DNA of 64,000 bases from JAOUEA01 sp963797635 (GTDB lineage Bacteria > Actinomycetota > UBA4738 > HRBIN12), in NCBI GenBank assembly GCA_963797635.1, contig CAWCPZ010000011.1, positions 62,001 to 126,000 of the forward strand. The letters are read 5' to 3'. The stretch's first letter is position 1. Each line of letters starts with the position of its first letter. The notes below the pieces were generated by a model that saw only the letters and a list, made by a program, of their open reading frames with translations, searched no databases and was not told where the DNA came from. Of the stretch, positions 18,185 to 31,003 are shown piece by piece. Position numbers and translations under genes: made by a program.

Positions 18185-18505
18185 ATGATCACGCTGACCG
18201 AGAACGCTGCCGGCAAGGTCAAGGAGCTCTTGGCCGAGGAAGGCCGCAACGACATCGCCCTGCGCGTCGCCGTGCAGCCCGGTGGATGCTCGGGCCTGCG
18301 CTACGCCATGTACCTCGACGACCAGGTCTCCGAGAAGGACCAGGCCGAGGAGCAGTTCGGCGTTCGGCTCGTGATGGACAAGATGAGCGTGCCCTACCTC
18401 TCGCAGGCCACGATCGACTTCGTCGACACGCTGGAGCAGTCCGGCTTCACGATCGACAACCCGGCCGCCTCCGGTGGCTGCGCCTGCGGCAACAGCTTCC
18501 ACTGA
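18185..18505 (+). CDS. A-type Fe-S carrier / insertion protein (IscA/ErpA family)
   Basis: 106 residues. The three cluster-binding cysteines are in QPGGCSGLRY and the C-terminal GGCACGNSF (C-X-C), the standard arrangement. A-type carriers pass clusters from the Suf scaffold to apo-proteins. The ATG follows GGAGG at 18176-18180. It is separate from the suf operon but on the same strand; the Fe-S enzymes in this window (KorAB, formate dehydrogenase) are plausible clients. Confidence 0.93.
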   Translation: MITLTENAAGKVKELLAEEGRNDIALRVAVQPGGCSGLRYAMYLDDQVSEKDQAEEQFGVRLVMDKMSVPYLSQATIDFVDTLEQSGFTIDNPAASGGCACGNSFH

Positions 18506-18531
18506 TCGCTGACCCGCTGACGCGGACTCGG

Positions 18532-19794
18532 CTAGCGCGCGGCGACGGCGTCCAGCCCTGCCCGGAACGCCTCGGCCATCTCGGCGATGCCCTCGTCGTC
18601 GATGACGAGCGGCGGCGACACGGCGAGCGCCCCGCCCACCAGGGGACGGATCAGCATCCCCGCCTCGCGGCACGCGCCTCCCACCTTCGCGGGCAATGAG
18701 GCGTCCTCGGCCACGAGGTCCTGGCGGAGGTTGACGGCCGCCAGCACTCCCACGCCACCGCGGACCTCCTCGACCATGTCGTGGTCGGCCAGCGGCGCGA
18801 GCGCGTCGAACAGCGCCGACTCCAACTTCAGGGCGCGGCCGCAGAGGTCCTCGCGTTCCATGATGTCCAGGTTGGCGAGCGCGGCCGCCGCCACCGAGGC
18901 GTGACCGCTGTAGGTGTAGCCGTGGCGCCAGAGACCGGCGCCGGGTGTGAAGAACGGCTCGGCCACGGCCGGCGAGGCGATCACCGCGCCCATCGGCAGG
19001 TAGCCGCTGGTGATGCCCTTGGCGCACGTGATGATGTCGGGATCGAGGCCGAAGCGGTTCGAGGCGAACCAGTCGCCCGTTCGCCCGAACCCGGTGATGA
19101 CCTCGTCGGCGATGAACAGCACGTCCATCTCGCGACACACCTCGCGCGCGGCCTGGAGGTAGCCCGGCGGGGGAGGGAACACGCCGCCGGCGCCGATCAC
19201 CGGTTCGCAGAAGAACGCCGCCACCCGCTCGGGGTCGTCGCGCTCGATCGCCGCGCGGAGGGCCTCGGCGTCGTTCCACGGCACCTCGGTGACGTCTTCG
19301 ATCAGCTCCCCGTGACCGGTCGCGTTCGCGGGGATGCCGGCCAGGGATGTCCCGGCGGTGTGCATGCCGTGGTAGGCCTTCTCGCGCCGGATCAAGATCG
19401 CGCGCTGCGGCTCATCGCGGAGCTGCCAGTAGCGCCGCGCCATCTTCGTGGCGGTGTCGATCGAGTCGGAGCCACCGCTGGTGAGGAACACCTTCGAACC
19501 CGCCACGGGGGCCATGTGGGCCACCCGGGTGGCGAGGGCCTCGGCCGGAGGGTTCGTGAGGTCGCCGAACGTCGAGTAGGCGGGGAGCTCGCGCATCTGG
19601 CGGGCCGCCGCCTCGGCGATCTCGTCCCGGCCCCAGCCCACGTTGCAGTACCAGAGCGAGGCGGTGGCATCGAGGTAGCGCCGGCCGGCGTCGTCGAAGA
19701 CGTAGGCGCCCTCGCCGCGCACGAGCGAGAGCGCGCCTCGCTCCTCGACCTGCGCCATGTCCGCGAAGGGATGCCAGAAGTCCGTCATGGCCAT
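18532..19794 (-). CDS. Class III aminotransferase (PLP)
   Basis: 420 residues. Family features include TSGGSDSIDTATKMAR (phosphate-binding region), FIADEVITGFGRTGDWFA (the Asp that holds the PLP ring nitrogen), and the PLP-lysine region IITCAKGITSGYLPMGAV. It resembles beta-alanine/omega-amino acid:pyruvate aminotransferases, with the WHPFADM start typical of that branch. The exact amine substrate is uncertain. It stands alone between convergent iscA-like and same-strand metH genes. Confidence 0.8.
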   Translation of the reverse strand: MAMTDFWHPFADMAQVEERGALSLVRGEGAYVFDDAGRRYLDATASLWYCNVGWGRDEIAEAAARQMRELPAYSTFGDLTNPPAEALATRVAHMAPVAGSKVFLTSGGSDSIDTATKMARRYWQLRDEPQRAILIRREKAYHGMHTAGTSLAGIPANATGHGELIEDVTEVPWNDAEALRAAIERDDPERVAAFFCEPVIGAGGVFPPPPGYLQAAREVCREMDVLFIADEVITGFGRTGDWFASNRFGLDPDIITCAKGITSGYLPMGAVIASPAVAEPFFTPGAGLWRHGYTYSGHASVAAAALANLDIMEREDLCGRALKLESALFDALAPLADHDMVEEVRGGVGVLAAVNLRQDLVAEDASLPAKVGGACREAGMLIRPLVGGALAVSPPLVIDDEGIAEMAEAFRAGLDAVAAR

Positions 19795-19884
19795 CGAGGC
19801 TAGCAGCGTGTCCTTGCCGATCCGTGCGCCGCCGCGGCCAAGCGCTGGTGCTCGGTCAGGCCGGGCAGGCGGAGTCGCGCACGC

Positions 19885-23526
<3,642 letters not shown>

Positions 23527-23664
23527 GGGTCCACCCTAGCGGCCGTTCGAAGGGTGCGACCAGCGAAGACACCCGAGGTTGGCGCCCGAAAGCCGGGGCA
23601 GGGTAGGCTCGCGCCATGAGCCAGAGCCTGCCGGACATGGTGCGTCGCGGAGTCCGGTCGCCAG

Positions 23665-24114
23665 ATGGGTGACCGGCAGCCCGAGCAGGCGCCTCGACGA
23701 ACCAAACGGCAGACCGCGACAGCGCTGGCGGGCGTGCCGATGTTCGCCGGCTTCTCGAAGCGCCATCTGCACCGCCTCGCGGCCGACACCGACGTCCTCG
23801 CGTTCGGGACGGGCGAATCGATCGTTCGCGAGGGCGACCCGGGGGAGACGCTCTTCGTCGTCCTGTCCGGTCAGGGCAAGGTCGTGCGCGGCAAGAAGCG
23901 GGTCGGGTCGGTGATGCCGGGCGACTTCTTCGGGGAGCTCTCCGCGATCGACGGTGGGCCGAGGACGGCCTCGGTGATCGCCGAAACGCCGATGCAGGTG
24001 CTCCGGTTGTTCCGCCGGACGCTCATGGCGCTGATCAAGGACGAGCCGCAGGTGAGCCTGAAGCTGCTGGACGGCATCACCCGGCGGGTGCGCCAGGTCG
24101 ATCGCCTGCAGTGA
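23665..24114 (+). CDS. Stand-alone cyclic-nucleotide-binding domain protein
   Basis: 149 residues. One cNMP-binding fold (about residues 25-140) with GESIVREGDPGETLFVVLSGQGKV and the phosphate cassette GDFFGELSAIDGGPRTASVIA, which carries the conserved Glu and Arg. Unlike Crp/Fnr regulators it has no C-terminal helix-turn-helix; the protein ends at RRVRQVDRLQ. It is therefore a sensor module or partner protein and not a transcription factor by itself. The 138 bases upstream hold only an 18-codon frame starting at 23,617. Confidence 0.75.
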   Translation: MGDRQPEQAPRRTKRQTATALAGVPMFAGFSKRHLHRLAADTDVLAFGTGESIVREGDPGETLFVVLSGQGKVVRGKKRVGSVMPGDFFGELSAIDGGPRTASVIAETPMQVLRLFRRTLMALIKDEPQVSLKLLDGITRRVRQVDRLQ

Positions 24115-24124
24115 ACCTGGCACG

Positions 24125-25076
24125 CTAGCTCAGCAGGGCATCGACCTCGGCCAGCGTGGCGTCGTCGAGCTTCACGTCGCCGGCCTCGGCGTTCGCCCGC
24201 ACGTGATCGGGGTTGCGGCTGCCCGCGATCGCGCTGGTGACGCCGGGCTGGTTCACGTTCCAGGCCAGGGCCAGCTGCGAGAGGGTGATCCCGAGCCGGT
24301 CGGCGACCGGACGGAGGCGTTCGACGGTGGCCAGCGCCTGCGGCAGGGTGTCGGGGTCGAACAGGTCGACGTCGTCCTCGTCGGGATCGTCCTCTTCGTC
24401 CTCGCTGCCTCGCCAGTCGCCCTCGGGGAACACGGTGTCCTGGGTGATGGCCCCGGTGAGCAGCCCGAACGCCAGCGGCCCGTAGGAGACGACGCCCACC
24501 CCCTGCTCACCGCACCAGCGGATCAGCTCCGCGTTGCGGCGGTTCAGCGTGGAGAACTCCGGCTGCAGCGAGTCCACGTGATGGATCGCGAGGCACCGCT
24601 CGATGAGGTCCTGGGAGAAGTTCGAGACGCCGATCCACCGGACGCGCCCCGCTTCCTGCAGTTCCACCATGGCGCCCCAGGTGTCCTCGATCGGGGTGTC
24701 CTGGTCGTCGGGCCAGTGCAGCTGATAGAGGTCGATCACGTCGATGTCGAGGCGGGCCAACGATGCCTCGCAGGCCCGATGGACCTGTTCGGGGCGGAAG
24801 CCGGAGCCCTCGGGCTGCGGGCGCCACCTTCGAGGCGATCACCACCTCGTCGCGGCGTCCGGCGACGGCCCGGCCCACGAGCGACTCCGAGACCCCCTTG
24901 CCGTACACCTCGGCCGTGTCGATCCAGTTGATGCCGGCGTCGATCGCGGCGCGCATGGCGGCGATCACGGCATCGTCGGACTCGTTGGGACCCCAGTTGG
25001 TGCCGCCGGCCTCCCACGCGCCGTAGCCGATCACCGACAGGTCGGGGCCGTTCGATCCGAGCTGATTCGTCTGCAT
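24125..25076 (-). CDS. Aldo/keto reductase (frame break near 24,808)
   Basis: About 316 residues after removing one base from a CCC run at 24,807-24,809. The catalytic tetrad is visible: Asp and Tyr in WIDTAEVYGKG, Lys in VIASKV, His in LYQLHWPDD. The phosphate-binding C-terminal part is SAIAGSRNPDHVRANA, indicating NADP(H) use. An acidic insertion (SEDEEDDPDEDDVD) sits near residue 225. The break falls just after the catalytic Lys. The substrate is unknown. It is divergent from korA across a 103-base gap. Confidence 0.78.
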
Positions 25077-25179
25077 GGGGAGAATCTACCGCTGGTGCGC
25101 GGCGCTCGCTGCCCGGCGCAGTACGCTAGGTGAGTAACCCCCGACCGAGGAGTCTCCAGCTGTTGAGCAGGTCCCCACG

Positions 25180-27012
25180 ATGAGCAAGGCCGTTCTCGAG
25201 AAGGAACGGATCGTCGTCCGCTTCGCCGGGGACTCCGGCGATGGGATGCAGCTCACCGGCGATCGGTTCACCTCGGCCACGGCCGTGCTCGGCAACGACC
25301 TCGCGACCCTTCCGGACTTCCCGGCGGAGATCCGCGCCCCGGCCGGCACCGTCCACGGGGTCTCGGCCTTCCAGATCCAGTTCGCCTCCACCGACATCAC
25401 CACGCCGGGCGACCACGCCGACGTGCTGATCGCCATGAACCCCGCCGCCCTCAAGGCGGACCTGCACACCGTGGAGCGCGGCGGCACGGTGATCCTCAAC
25501 GAGGACGCCTTCACCACGCGCAACATCGAGAAGGCGGGGTATGCCGCCGATCCGCGTCAGGACGGCACCCTCGAAGGCTTCCAGCTGTTCGAGGTGCCCA
25601 TGACCTCGATCACGGTGCGGGCCACCGAGGAGATCGGCATCAGCAAGAAGGAAGCCGAACGCGCCAAGAACATGTTCGCGCTGGGCCTGGTCTCGTGGAT
25701 GTTCGGGCGCCCCACCGAAACCACGCTGAACTGGCTCGAGCGCAAGTTCGGCAGCAAGCAGGAGATCTTCGAGGCGAACGTCGCGGCGTTCAAGGCCGGC
25801 TACAACTTCGGCGAGACCACGGAGCTGTTCGCGCAGTCCTACCAGGTGGCTGCCGCCCCGGTCGAAGCCGGGACCTATCGCAACGTCGCGGGGTCGACGG
25901 CGCTGTCCTGGGGTCTGGTGGCGGCCGCCGAGCGCAGCGGACTCACGTTGTTCTACGCCAGCTACCCGATCACCCCGGCCTCGGAGCTGCTGCACGAGCT
26001 CAGCCGGCACAAGAACTTCGGCGTCATCACGTTGCAGGCCGAGGACGAGATCGCGGCCGCGAACATGGCGCTGGGCGCGGCCTTCGCCGGCGACCTCGCG
26101 GTGACCGGCACCAGCGGCCCCGGCATGGACCTCAAGGCCGAGACGCTGGGCCTGGCCGTGATCATGGAACTGCCGATGGTCATCGTGGACGTCCAGCGCG
26201 GCGGCCCGTCCACCGGCCTGCCCACCAAGACCGAACAGGCCGACCTGCTGCTGGCGATGTTCGGCCGCCACGGCGAGTCGCCCATGCCGATCGTGGCGGC
26301 GTCCTCGCCGTCGGACTGCTTCGCCGTCGCCATGGAGGCTGCGCGGATCGCGGTGCGCTACCGCACCCCGGTGATCGTGCTGTCCGACACGTTCCTGTCG
26401 AACTCCTCGGAACCGTGGAAGGTGCCCGAGGTCGACGACCTGCCGCTGATCGAGCCGAACTTCGCCACGGCCAACGGTGAGTTCCTGCCGTACGTGCGCG
26501 ACGAGCAACTGGCGCGCCCCTGGGCCAAGCCCGGCACCGAGGGCCTCGTGCACCGGGTCGGTGGCCTCGAGCGCGAGGACGGCACCGGCAACATCAGCTA
26601 CGACCCGGAGAACCACGAGCGCATGACGCACCTGCGCCAGGCCAAGGTCGACGGCATCGCGGCCGACATCCCGGCGCTCGAGGTCGACGACCCCGACGGC
26701 GACGCCGAGCTCCTGATCCTGGGATGGGGTTCGTCGCTGGGCACGATCCGGGCCTCGTCGCGACGGGTGCGGTTGGCCGGGCGCAAGGTCGCCACGGCGC
26801 ACCTGCGTCACCTCAATCCGTTCCCGGCCAACACCGGCGACGTGGTCAAGGCCTATCCCAAGGTGCTGATCCCCGAGATGAACATGGGCCAGCTGTCCAT
26901 GCTGATCCGGGCGAAGTTCCTGGTGGATGCCATCAGCTTCACCAAGGTCCAGGGGCTCCCGATCTTCGCGGACGACCTGGAGCAGGAGATCCTGCGGGTG
27001 CTCGATGAGTGA
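25180..27012 (+). CDS. korA: 2-oxoacid:ferredoxin oxidoreductase, alpha subunit (fused gamma-alpha)
   Basis: 610 residues. The N-terminal gamma domain (1-190; RIVVRFAGDSGDGMQLTG) is fused to the alpha pyrimidine-binding domain, as in mycobacterial KorA. The alpha part has YASYPITPASELLHEL, the glutamate-bearing QAEDEIAAANMALGA, and GTSGPGMDLKAETLGLA. Together with KorB it would oxidise 2-oxoglutarate (or another 2-oxoacid) to an acyl-CoA and reduce ferredoxin, anaerobically or under low oxygen. The substrate is assigned from the two-subunit layout and is not certain. Confidence 0.92.
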   Translation: MSKAVLEKERIVVRFAGDSGDGMQLTGDRFTSATAVLGNDLATLPDFPAEIRAPAGTVHGVSAFQIQFASTDITTPGDHADVLIAMNPAALKADLHTVERGGTVILNEDAFTTRNIEKAGYAADPRQDGTLEGFQLFEVPMTSITVRATEEIGISKKEAERAKNMFALGLVSWMFGRPTETTLNWLERKFGSKQEIFEANVAAFKAGYNFGETTELFAQSYQVAAAPVEAGTYRNVAGSTALSWGLVAAAERSGLTLFYASYPITPASELLHELSRHKNFGVITLQAEDEIAAANMALGAAFAGDLAVTGTSGPGMDLKAETLGLAVIMELPMVIVDVQRGGPSTGLPTKTEQADLLLAMFGRHGESPMPIVAASSPSDCFAVAMEAARIAVRYRTPVIVLSDTFLSNSSEPWKVPEVDDLPLIEPNFATANGEFLPYVRDEQLARPWAKPGTEGLVHRVGGLEREDGTGNISYDPENHERMTHLRQAKVDGIAADIPALEVDDPDGDAELLILGWGSSLGTIRASSRRVRLAGRKVATAHLRHLNPFPANTGDVVKAYPKVLIPEMNMGQLSMLIRAKFLVDAISFTKVQGLPIFADDLEQEILRVLDE

Positions 27013-28042
27013 TCAGACGATCGACGACGGCAACGGCGGCGTCGCCACGCTGAACAAGAAGGACTTCACCTCCGACCAGGAGGTGCGCTGGTGTCCGGGC
27101 TGCGGCGACTACGCGATCCTGTCCGCGGTCCAGGGCTTCATGCCCGAGCTCGGCATCGAGCCGCACAAGACCGTGTTCGTGAGCGGCATCGGCTGCAGCG
27201 GCCGGTTCACCTACTACATGGACACCTACGGGGTGCACGGGATCCACGGGCGCGCGCCGGCGATCGCCACCGGCATCGCCACGGCGAACCCCGACCTGTC
27301 GGTGTGGGTGGTCACCGGAGACGGTGACGGGCTCTCGATCGGCGGCAACCACCTGATCCACGCGCTCCGGCGCAACGTGAACATCAAGATCCTGCTGTTC
27401 AACAACCAGATCTACGGCCTCACGAAGGGCCAGTACTCGCCGACGAGCGAGGAAGGGAAGGTCACGAAGTCGACGCCGTTCGGCTCGGTGGACCACCCGT
27501 TCAACCCGATCGCGGTGGCGCTGGGCGCCGAGGCGTCGTTCGTGGCGCGCACGATCGACAACGACCGTCAGCACCTCACCGAGGTGTTGCGGCAGGCCGC
27601 CGCGCACCGGGGGACCGCGTTCGTCGAGATCTATCAGAACTGCAACGTGTTCAACGACGGCGCGTTCGACCTGCTGCGCGAGAAGTCGCAGGGCGTGCAC
27701 CACCAGATCCGATTGGTCGACGGCGAGCCGATCATCTTCGACGAGGGCAACAAGTGCGTGATCGTCGGCGACAACGGCCGGCTGCAGGTCAAGCCCACCC
27801 CCGAGGTCGATCCCGACCGCATCGTGGTGCACCAGGCGGGCGGTCGCCCGTCACTGCCGTTCGGACTCGCCCACCTGTCGCTGGGGCCGCACGAGGCGAC
27901 CTGCTTCGGCGTGTTCCGCAACTTCGATCGGCCGGTGTACGGCGAGGCGATGCACGCGCAGCTGCAGAGCGTCGAGGAGCGCATGGGCAAGGGCGACCTC
28001 GGCAAGCTGCTGCACGGCGGCGACACCTGGACCGTGAGCTAG
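27005..28042 (+). CDS. korB: 2-oxoacid:ferredoxin oxidoreductase, beta subunit
   Basis: 345 residues. The TPP and [4Fe-4S] subunit: VRWCPGCGDYAIL has the first two cluster cysteines, SGIGCSGRFTYY a third, and NCNVFNDGAFD the fourth; GDGDGLSIGGNHL is the TPP-binding motif. The ATG at 27005 overlaps the last eight bases of korA, indicating tight coupling. No separate ferredoxin subunit is encoded beside it, again like the mycobacterial enzyme. Confidence 0.92.
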   Translation: MSDQTIDDGNGGVATLNKKDFTSDQEVRWCPGCGDYAILSAVQGFMPELGIEPHKTVFVSGIGCSGRFTYYMDTYGVHGIHGRAPAIATGIATANPDLSVWVVTGDGDGLSIGGNHLIHALRRNVNIKILLFNNQIYGLTKGQYSPTSEEGKVTKSTPFGSVDHPFNPIAVALGAEASFVARTIDNDRQHLTEVLRQAAAHRGTAFVEIYQNCNVFNDGAFDLLREKSQGVHHQIRLVDGEPIIFDEGNKCVIVGDNGRLQVKPTPEVDPDRIVVHQAGGRPSLPFGLAHLSLGPHEATCFGVFRNFDRPVYGEAMHAQLQSVEERMGKGDLGKLLHGGDTWTVS

Positions 28043-28043
28043 C

Positions 28044-29228
28044 TCAACCGCTCGGAGGTCGGAACCGGGCGAGCGCTTCGGTGCTGACCGCTTCGACCTG
28101 ACGCAGTTCCTCGACCACGTCCGGAAGGATCGCCAACAGCGCGTCGACGTCCTCGCGGGTGCTCGCCCTGCCGAGGCCGATGCGGAACGCACTCGTGCCC
28201 GGCAGGCCGATCCGCTCCAGCACAGGCGAGGCGTCCTCGGGACGGCCGCTGCAGAGGGACCCGGCGGCCAGGCGGAACCCGCGGTCGTCCAACGCCATCA
28301 TGAGGACCGCGGGGTCCAGCCCGTCCACGCTGAAGCACACCAGGTGCGGGGTCCGGTGCGTGGGATGGCCGTGCACGCGCGCGCCCGGCACCGTGGCCTC
28401 GATGCGCTCGCGCAGGTGCGCGGTGAGCGACCACTGCGCGGCCGCGACATCGCCCATGGTGGCCAGGGATGCGGTGAGCGCCGCCGCCATCGAGGCGATC
28501 CCGGGGGTGTTCTCCATGCCCGAGCGGCGCTTGCGCTCGCGATCGTCGCCGCACGGATAGGCGGTCACCCCGACGCCGCGTCGCACGTACAGCGCGCCCA
28601 CGCCGGGCGGGCCGCCGAACTTGTGGGCCGACAGCGACAGCAGGTCGACGCCCAGCGTCGCGACGTCGACGGGAAGGCGCCCGACGGTCTGGCAGGCGTC
28701 GGTGTGGAACCGGACCTTCGCCTCGCGGGCCAGGCGAGCGGCCTCGCCGATCTGCTGCATCGTGCCGAGCTCGTGGTTGGCGTGCTGCACGCTGGCGAGC
28801 AGCGTCCCGGGAACGCGGATCTCGGCGACGTAGCGGTCCAGGTCGATCCGGCCGTACTCGTCGGCGGGGATCTCGATCATCTCGAACCCGTCGCTCTGCA
28901 GCGCGTTGCCGACCCCGCCCACGGCCGGATGCTCCACCGCGCCCACCACCACCCGCGTGCCGAGCTCGCGCATGGCGCGGACGCCGCCCCAGATCGCCAG
29001 TGCCACCGACTCGGTGCCACCGGAGGTGAAGACGACCTCGTCGGGCTGCGCACCGATCGCCTCGGCCACGATGGCGCGTCCCTCGTCCAGGAGCGAACGC
29101 GCAGCGCGGCCCGAGGCGTGGATGTTGAGCGGATCGCCGTACGTGTCGAGGGCTGCGACGAACGCCTCGCGAGCTTCGGGGAGCAGGGGGGTGGCGCTCG
29201 CCCCGTCGAGGTAGATGTCGGCGCTCAT
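28044..29228 (-). CDS. Class I (IscS/NifS-type) cysteine desulfurase
   Basis: 394 residues. It begins with IYLDGASATPLLPEA, has the PLP lysine in LSAHKFGGPPGVG and a catalytic-loop cysteine in AAGSLCSGRPEDAS. It is a class I enzyme, distinct from the SufS in the suf operon. Genes of this type near tRNA-thiolation genes serve 2-thiouridine formation, but none are adjacent here. It is convergent with korB, ending one base after it. Role: sulfur donor for Fe-S, tRNA or possibly the sulfuration of formate dehydrogenase cofactor through FdhD; the last is speculative. Confidence 0.88.
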   Translation of the reverse strand: MSADIYLDGASATPLLPEAREAFVAALDTYGDPLNIHASGRAARSLLDEGRAIVAEAIGAQPDEVVFTSGGTESVALAIWGGVRAMRELGTRVVVGAVEHPAVGGVGNALQSDGFEMIEIPADEYGRIDLDRYVAEIRVPGTLLASVQHANHELGTMQQIGEAARLAREAKVRFHTDACQTVGRLPVDVATLGVDLLSLSAHKFGGPPGVGALYVRRGVGVTAYPCGDDRERKRRSGMENTPGIASMAAALTASLATMGDVAAAQWSLTAHLRERIEATVPGARVHGHPTHRTPHLVCFSVDGLDPAVLMMALDDRGFRLAAGSLCSGRPEDASPVLERIGLPGTSAFRIGLGRASTREDVDALLAILPDVVEELRQVEAVSTEALARFRPPSG

Positions 29229-29260
29229 CCTGCAGAGCCTAGCGTCGAGATCGGTGAACG

Positions 29261-29296
29261 CACGACGGCCGGCGGAGTGATCCGCCGGCCGTCGTG
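29261..29296 (-). terminator. Strong 16-bp hairpin terminator after the aquaporin gene
   Basis: The arms CACGACGGCCGGCGGA (29,261-29,276) and TCCGCCGGCCGTCGTG (29,281-29,296) are perfectly complementary, closed by a four-base loop. The loop reads GTGA on the plus strand and TCAC on the minus strand. It lies 17 bases past the aquaporin stop and before the desulfurase start. No U-tract follows on the minus strand, which is common in actinobacteria. Confidence 0.75.
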
Positions 29297-29313
29297 TGAC
29301 GCGTTGCGGTGGG

Positions 29314-30003
29314 TCAGGGGGTGGCGGGTTCCGCGTCCTTCAGGAAGGCCGCCCAGTACAGCACCCCGGCGATGATGCCGCCCGCGATCGGTCCCACGAT
29401 CCACACGTACCAGTTGGACCAGTCGCTCGTGGCCAGCGCCGGTCCGAGCCAGCGCGCGGGGTTCATCGCCGCGCCGGTGTAGGGCGCGAACGCCATGATG
29501 TCGAACGCGATCACCAGGCCGATCGTGAGGCCGGCGGTCTTGGCGAACGGGCCACGTTCGTCCACCGCGGTGCCGAACACCGCGAACACCAGGAAGAACG
29601 TGCACACGGCCTCGATCAGGATGCCCTTGCCGATCGCGATCTCCGGCGCCAGGGCGGGGATGCCGCCGTTCCCCTGTTCGAACACCACGGCCGGCACCAG
29701 GAACTTCAACAGGAAGGCGCCCGCGATCGCCCCGAGGAGTTCGGCGATGATGAGGATCAACGCGCGCTGGGACGGCACCTTGCCGGTGACCCACAGCGAG
29801 ATCGCAACGGCCGGGTTCACGAAGCCCCCCGAGACGTGTGCGGTGACGGACACCATGATGAACAGGACCAGGCCGTGCGCGAGCGCGACGCCGGTCAGGT
29901 CGAGTCGGTCGGCCGAATACAGCAACACCGCTCCCGCTCCGATGAAGATCAGCGCGAACGTCGCCACGAACTCCGCGATCGCCGCCTTGCCGGTGCTCTC
30001 CAA
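29314..30003 (-). CDS. Aquaporin / MIP-family channel
   Basis: 229 residues with six membrane helices and the two half-helix NPA boxes, GGFVNPAVAI near residue 67 and AAMNPARWLG near residue 183. The second box is followed by Arg, the usual selectivity-filter residue. It conducts water or small neutral solutes. The start is TTG at 30003, supported by the ribosome-binding site GAGGAGGGG just upstream; no ATG or GTG fits the conserved N-terminus (TGKAAIAEFVATFALIF). Confidence 0.9.
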   Translation of the reverse strand: MESTGKAAIAEFVATFALIFIGAGAVLLYSADRLDLTGVALAHGLVLFIMVSVTAHVSGGFVNPAVAISLWVTGKVPSQRALILIIAELLGAIAGAFLLKFLVPAVVFEQGNGGIPALAPEIAIGKGILIEAVCTFFLVFAVFGTAVDERGPFAKTAGLTIGLVIAFDIMAFAPYTGAAMNPARWLGPALATSDWSNWYVWIVGPIAGGIIAGVLYWAAFLKDAEPATP

Positions 30004-30094
30004 AGCCCCTCCTCGTGGTTGCGTGGCCGCGAGCCTAGTCCAGGCGACCTCGCCCGGGCAAAGACCGCAAGTCCGGCCGAACCCGCGTAGTAGC

Positions 30095-30490
30095 ATGCCT
30101 GCCGTGGAAGCCCTCCTGGTCTCGCCCGACCCTGCGTCGCGTGAGCTCATGGCCTTGACGGTGCGGAGCATCGAGCGCTCGCTGGGCGTCGAGCTCCGGT
30201 TCCGGGCCGCCGCCAACGGCGAGCTCGGTATCCGGGCTGCGCTCCGCGACCGTCCCGAGATCGTGGTGGCCGACGAGATCGCCTCGCGGGCCGGCGCGTT
30301 CGCCCTTGCCAAGGCCCTGCGCGACGACAACGAACCGTTCACCGGGGCCGTGGTCATCTTGCTCGAACGCAAGCACGACGCATGGCTCGCCGAGTGGTCG
30401 GGGGCCGACGCGTGGTACGTGAAGCCGGTCGATCCGTTCGAGTTGGCGGACCGGCTGTTGGAACTGGTGCATCAGAAGGAGAGCGCGTGA
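30095..30490 (+). CDS. Single-domain response-regulator-like receiver
   Basis: 131 residues. The fold matches a CheY-type receiver: a first strand EALLVSPDPASREL (acidic pair reduced to one Asp), a likely phospho-acceptor Asp in IVVADEIASRAG, and the conserved Lys-Pro in WYVKPVDPFEL near residue 105. There is no output domain and no kinase nearby. It may be a degenerate receiver used for protein contact. Its TGA overlaps the GTG of the following small gene (GTGA). ATG at 30095 is taken as start; GTG at 30104 is possible. Confidence 0.6.
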   Translation: MPAVEALLVSPDPASRELMALTVRSIERSLGVELRFRAAANGELGIRAALRDRPEIVVADEIASRAGAFALAKALRDDNEPFTGAVVILLERKHDAWLAEWSGADAWYVKPVDPFELADRLLELVHQKESA

Positions 30491-30774
30491 AGATCACAGG
30501 CTTCGACAAACGGAACGAGCGCGAGTTCATGGTGGAGCAGGTCATCGACAACGGCGGTGCCTCTCCATGGGACGGACAGCCGTTCAACGCGGACTACGCG
30601 ATCACCTTGGTCAACGCGCTGAAGGAGGCCGAGGACGCCGGCAGCAGGCTGGAGTTCGCGCTGCAGACGATCGCCGACCTCCAGCCGGACTTCACGCTCG
30701 ATGACGCCTCGGTCATCGGGCCGTTGAAGACCTCCCTCGACCGCCTCCGGCAGAACCTGGTGAAGCAGGGCTGA
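30487..30774 (+). CDS. Conserved-looking small protein of unknown function
   Basis: 95 residues, GTG start overlapping the receiver gene stop. Mixed charged sequence beginning MKITGFDKRNEREFMVEQV, with a predicted helical centre (ADYAITLVNALKEAEDAGSRLEFALQTIADL) and a helical end (LKTSLDRLRQNLVKQG). I recognise no domain and there are no cysteines or membrane segments. Coupling with the receiver suggests a shared operon and perhaps interaction. Confidence 0.5.
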   Translation: MKITGFDKRNEREFMVEQVIDNGGASPWDGQPFNADYAITLVNALKEAEDAGSRLEFALQTIADLQPDFTLDDASVIGPLKTSLDRLRQNLVKQG

Positions 30775-30778
30775 GCAC

Positions 30779-30988
30779 GTGGCGATGACCCTGGGCGAGA
30801 ACGGCTACGGCGTGCAGATCCGCGAGGCCGACCACGGCTGGCACGTGGAGATCGTCGATGAAGCCGGCGCCGTCGTGAGCGAGCGTTCCTGCCGCGACGG
30901 TTCCGAAGCGCGGACCTTCGCCTCGACCGTGCGCCAACACCTCTATTGGCTCTCCGCCGAGCGGTTCCGCCAGTACTACCGGATCTGA
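30779..30988 (+). CDS. Small protein of unknown function
   Basis: 69 residues from a GTG four bases after the preceding stop; an ATG two codons in is equally possible. The pattern GVQIREADHGWHVEIVDEAGAVVSE suggests a small beta sheet, followed by a helix rich in Arg and aromatic residues (TVRQHLYWLSAERFRQYY). No family recognised. It lies in a run of four short same-strand genes. Confidence 0.45.
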   Translation: MAMTLGENGYGVQIREADHGWHVEIVDEAGAVVSERSCRDGSEARTFASTVRQHLYWLSAERFRQYYRI

Positions 30989-31003
30989 AGAAGGCGACAC
31001 GTC

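Noticed and set aside
23527..23664. Cobalamin riboswitch upstream of metH
   Set aside because: The gap is too short and lacks the conserved B12-box type sequence.
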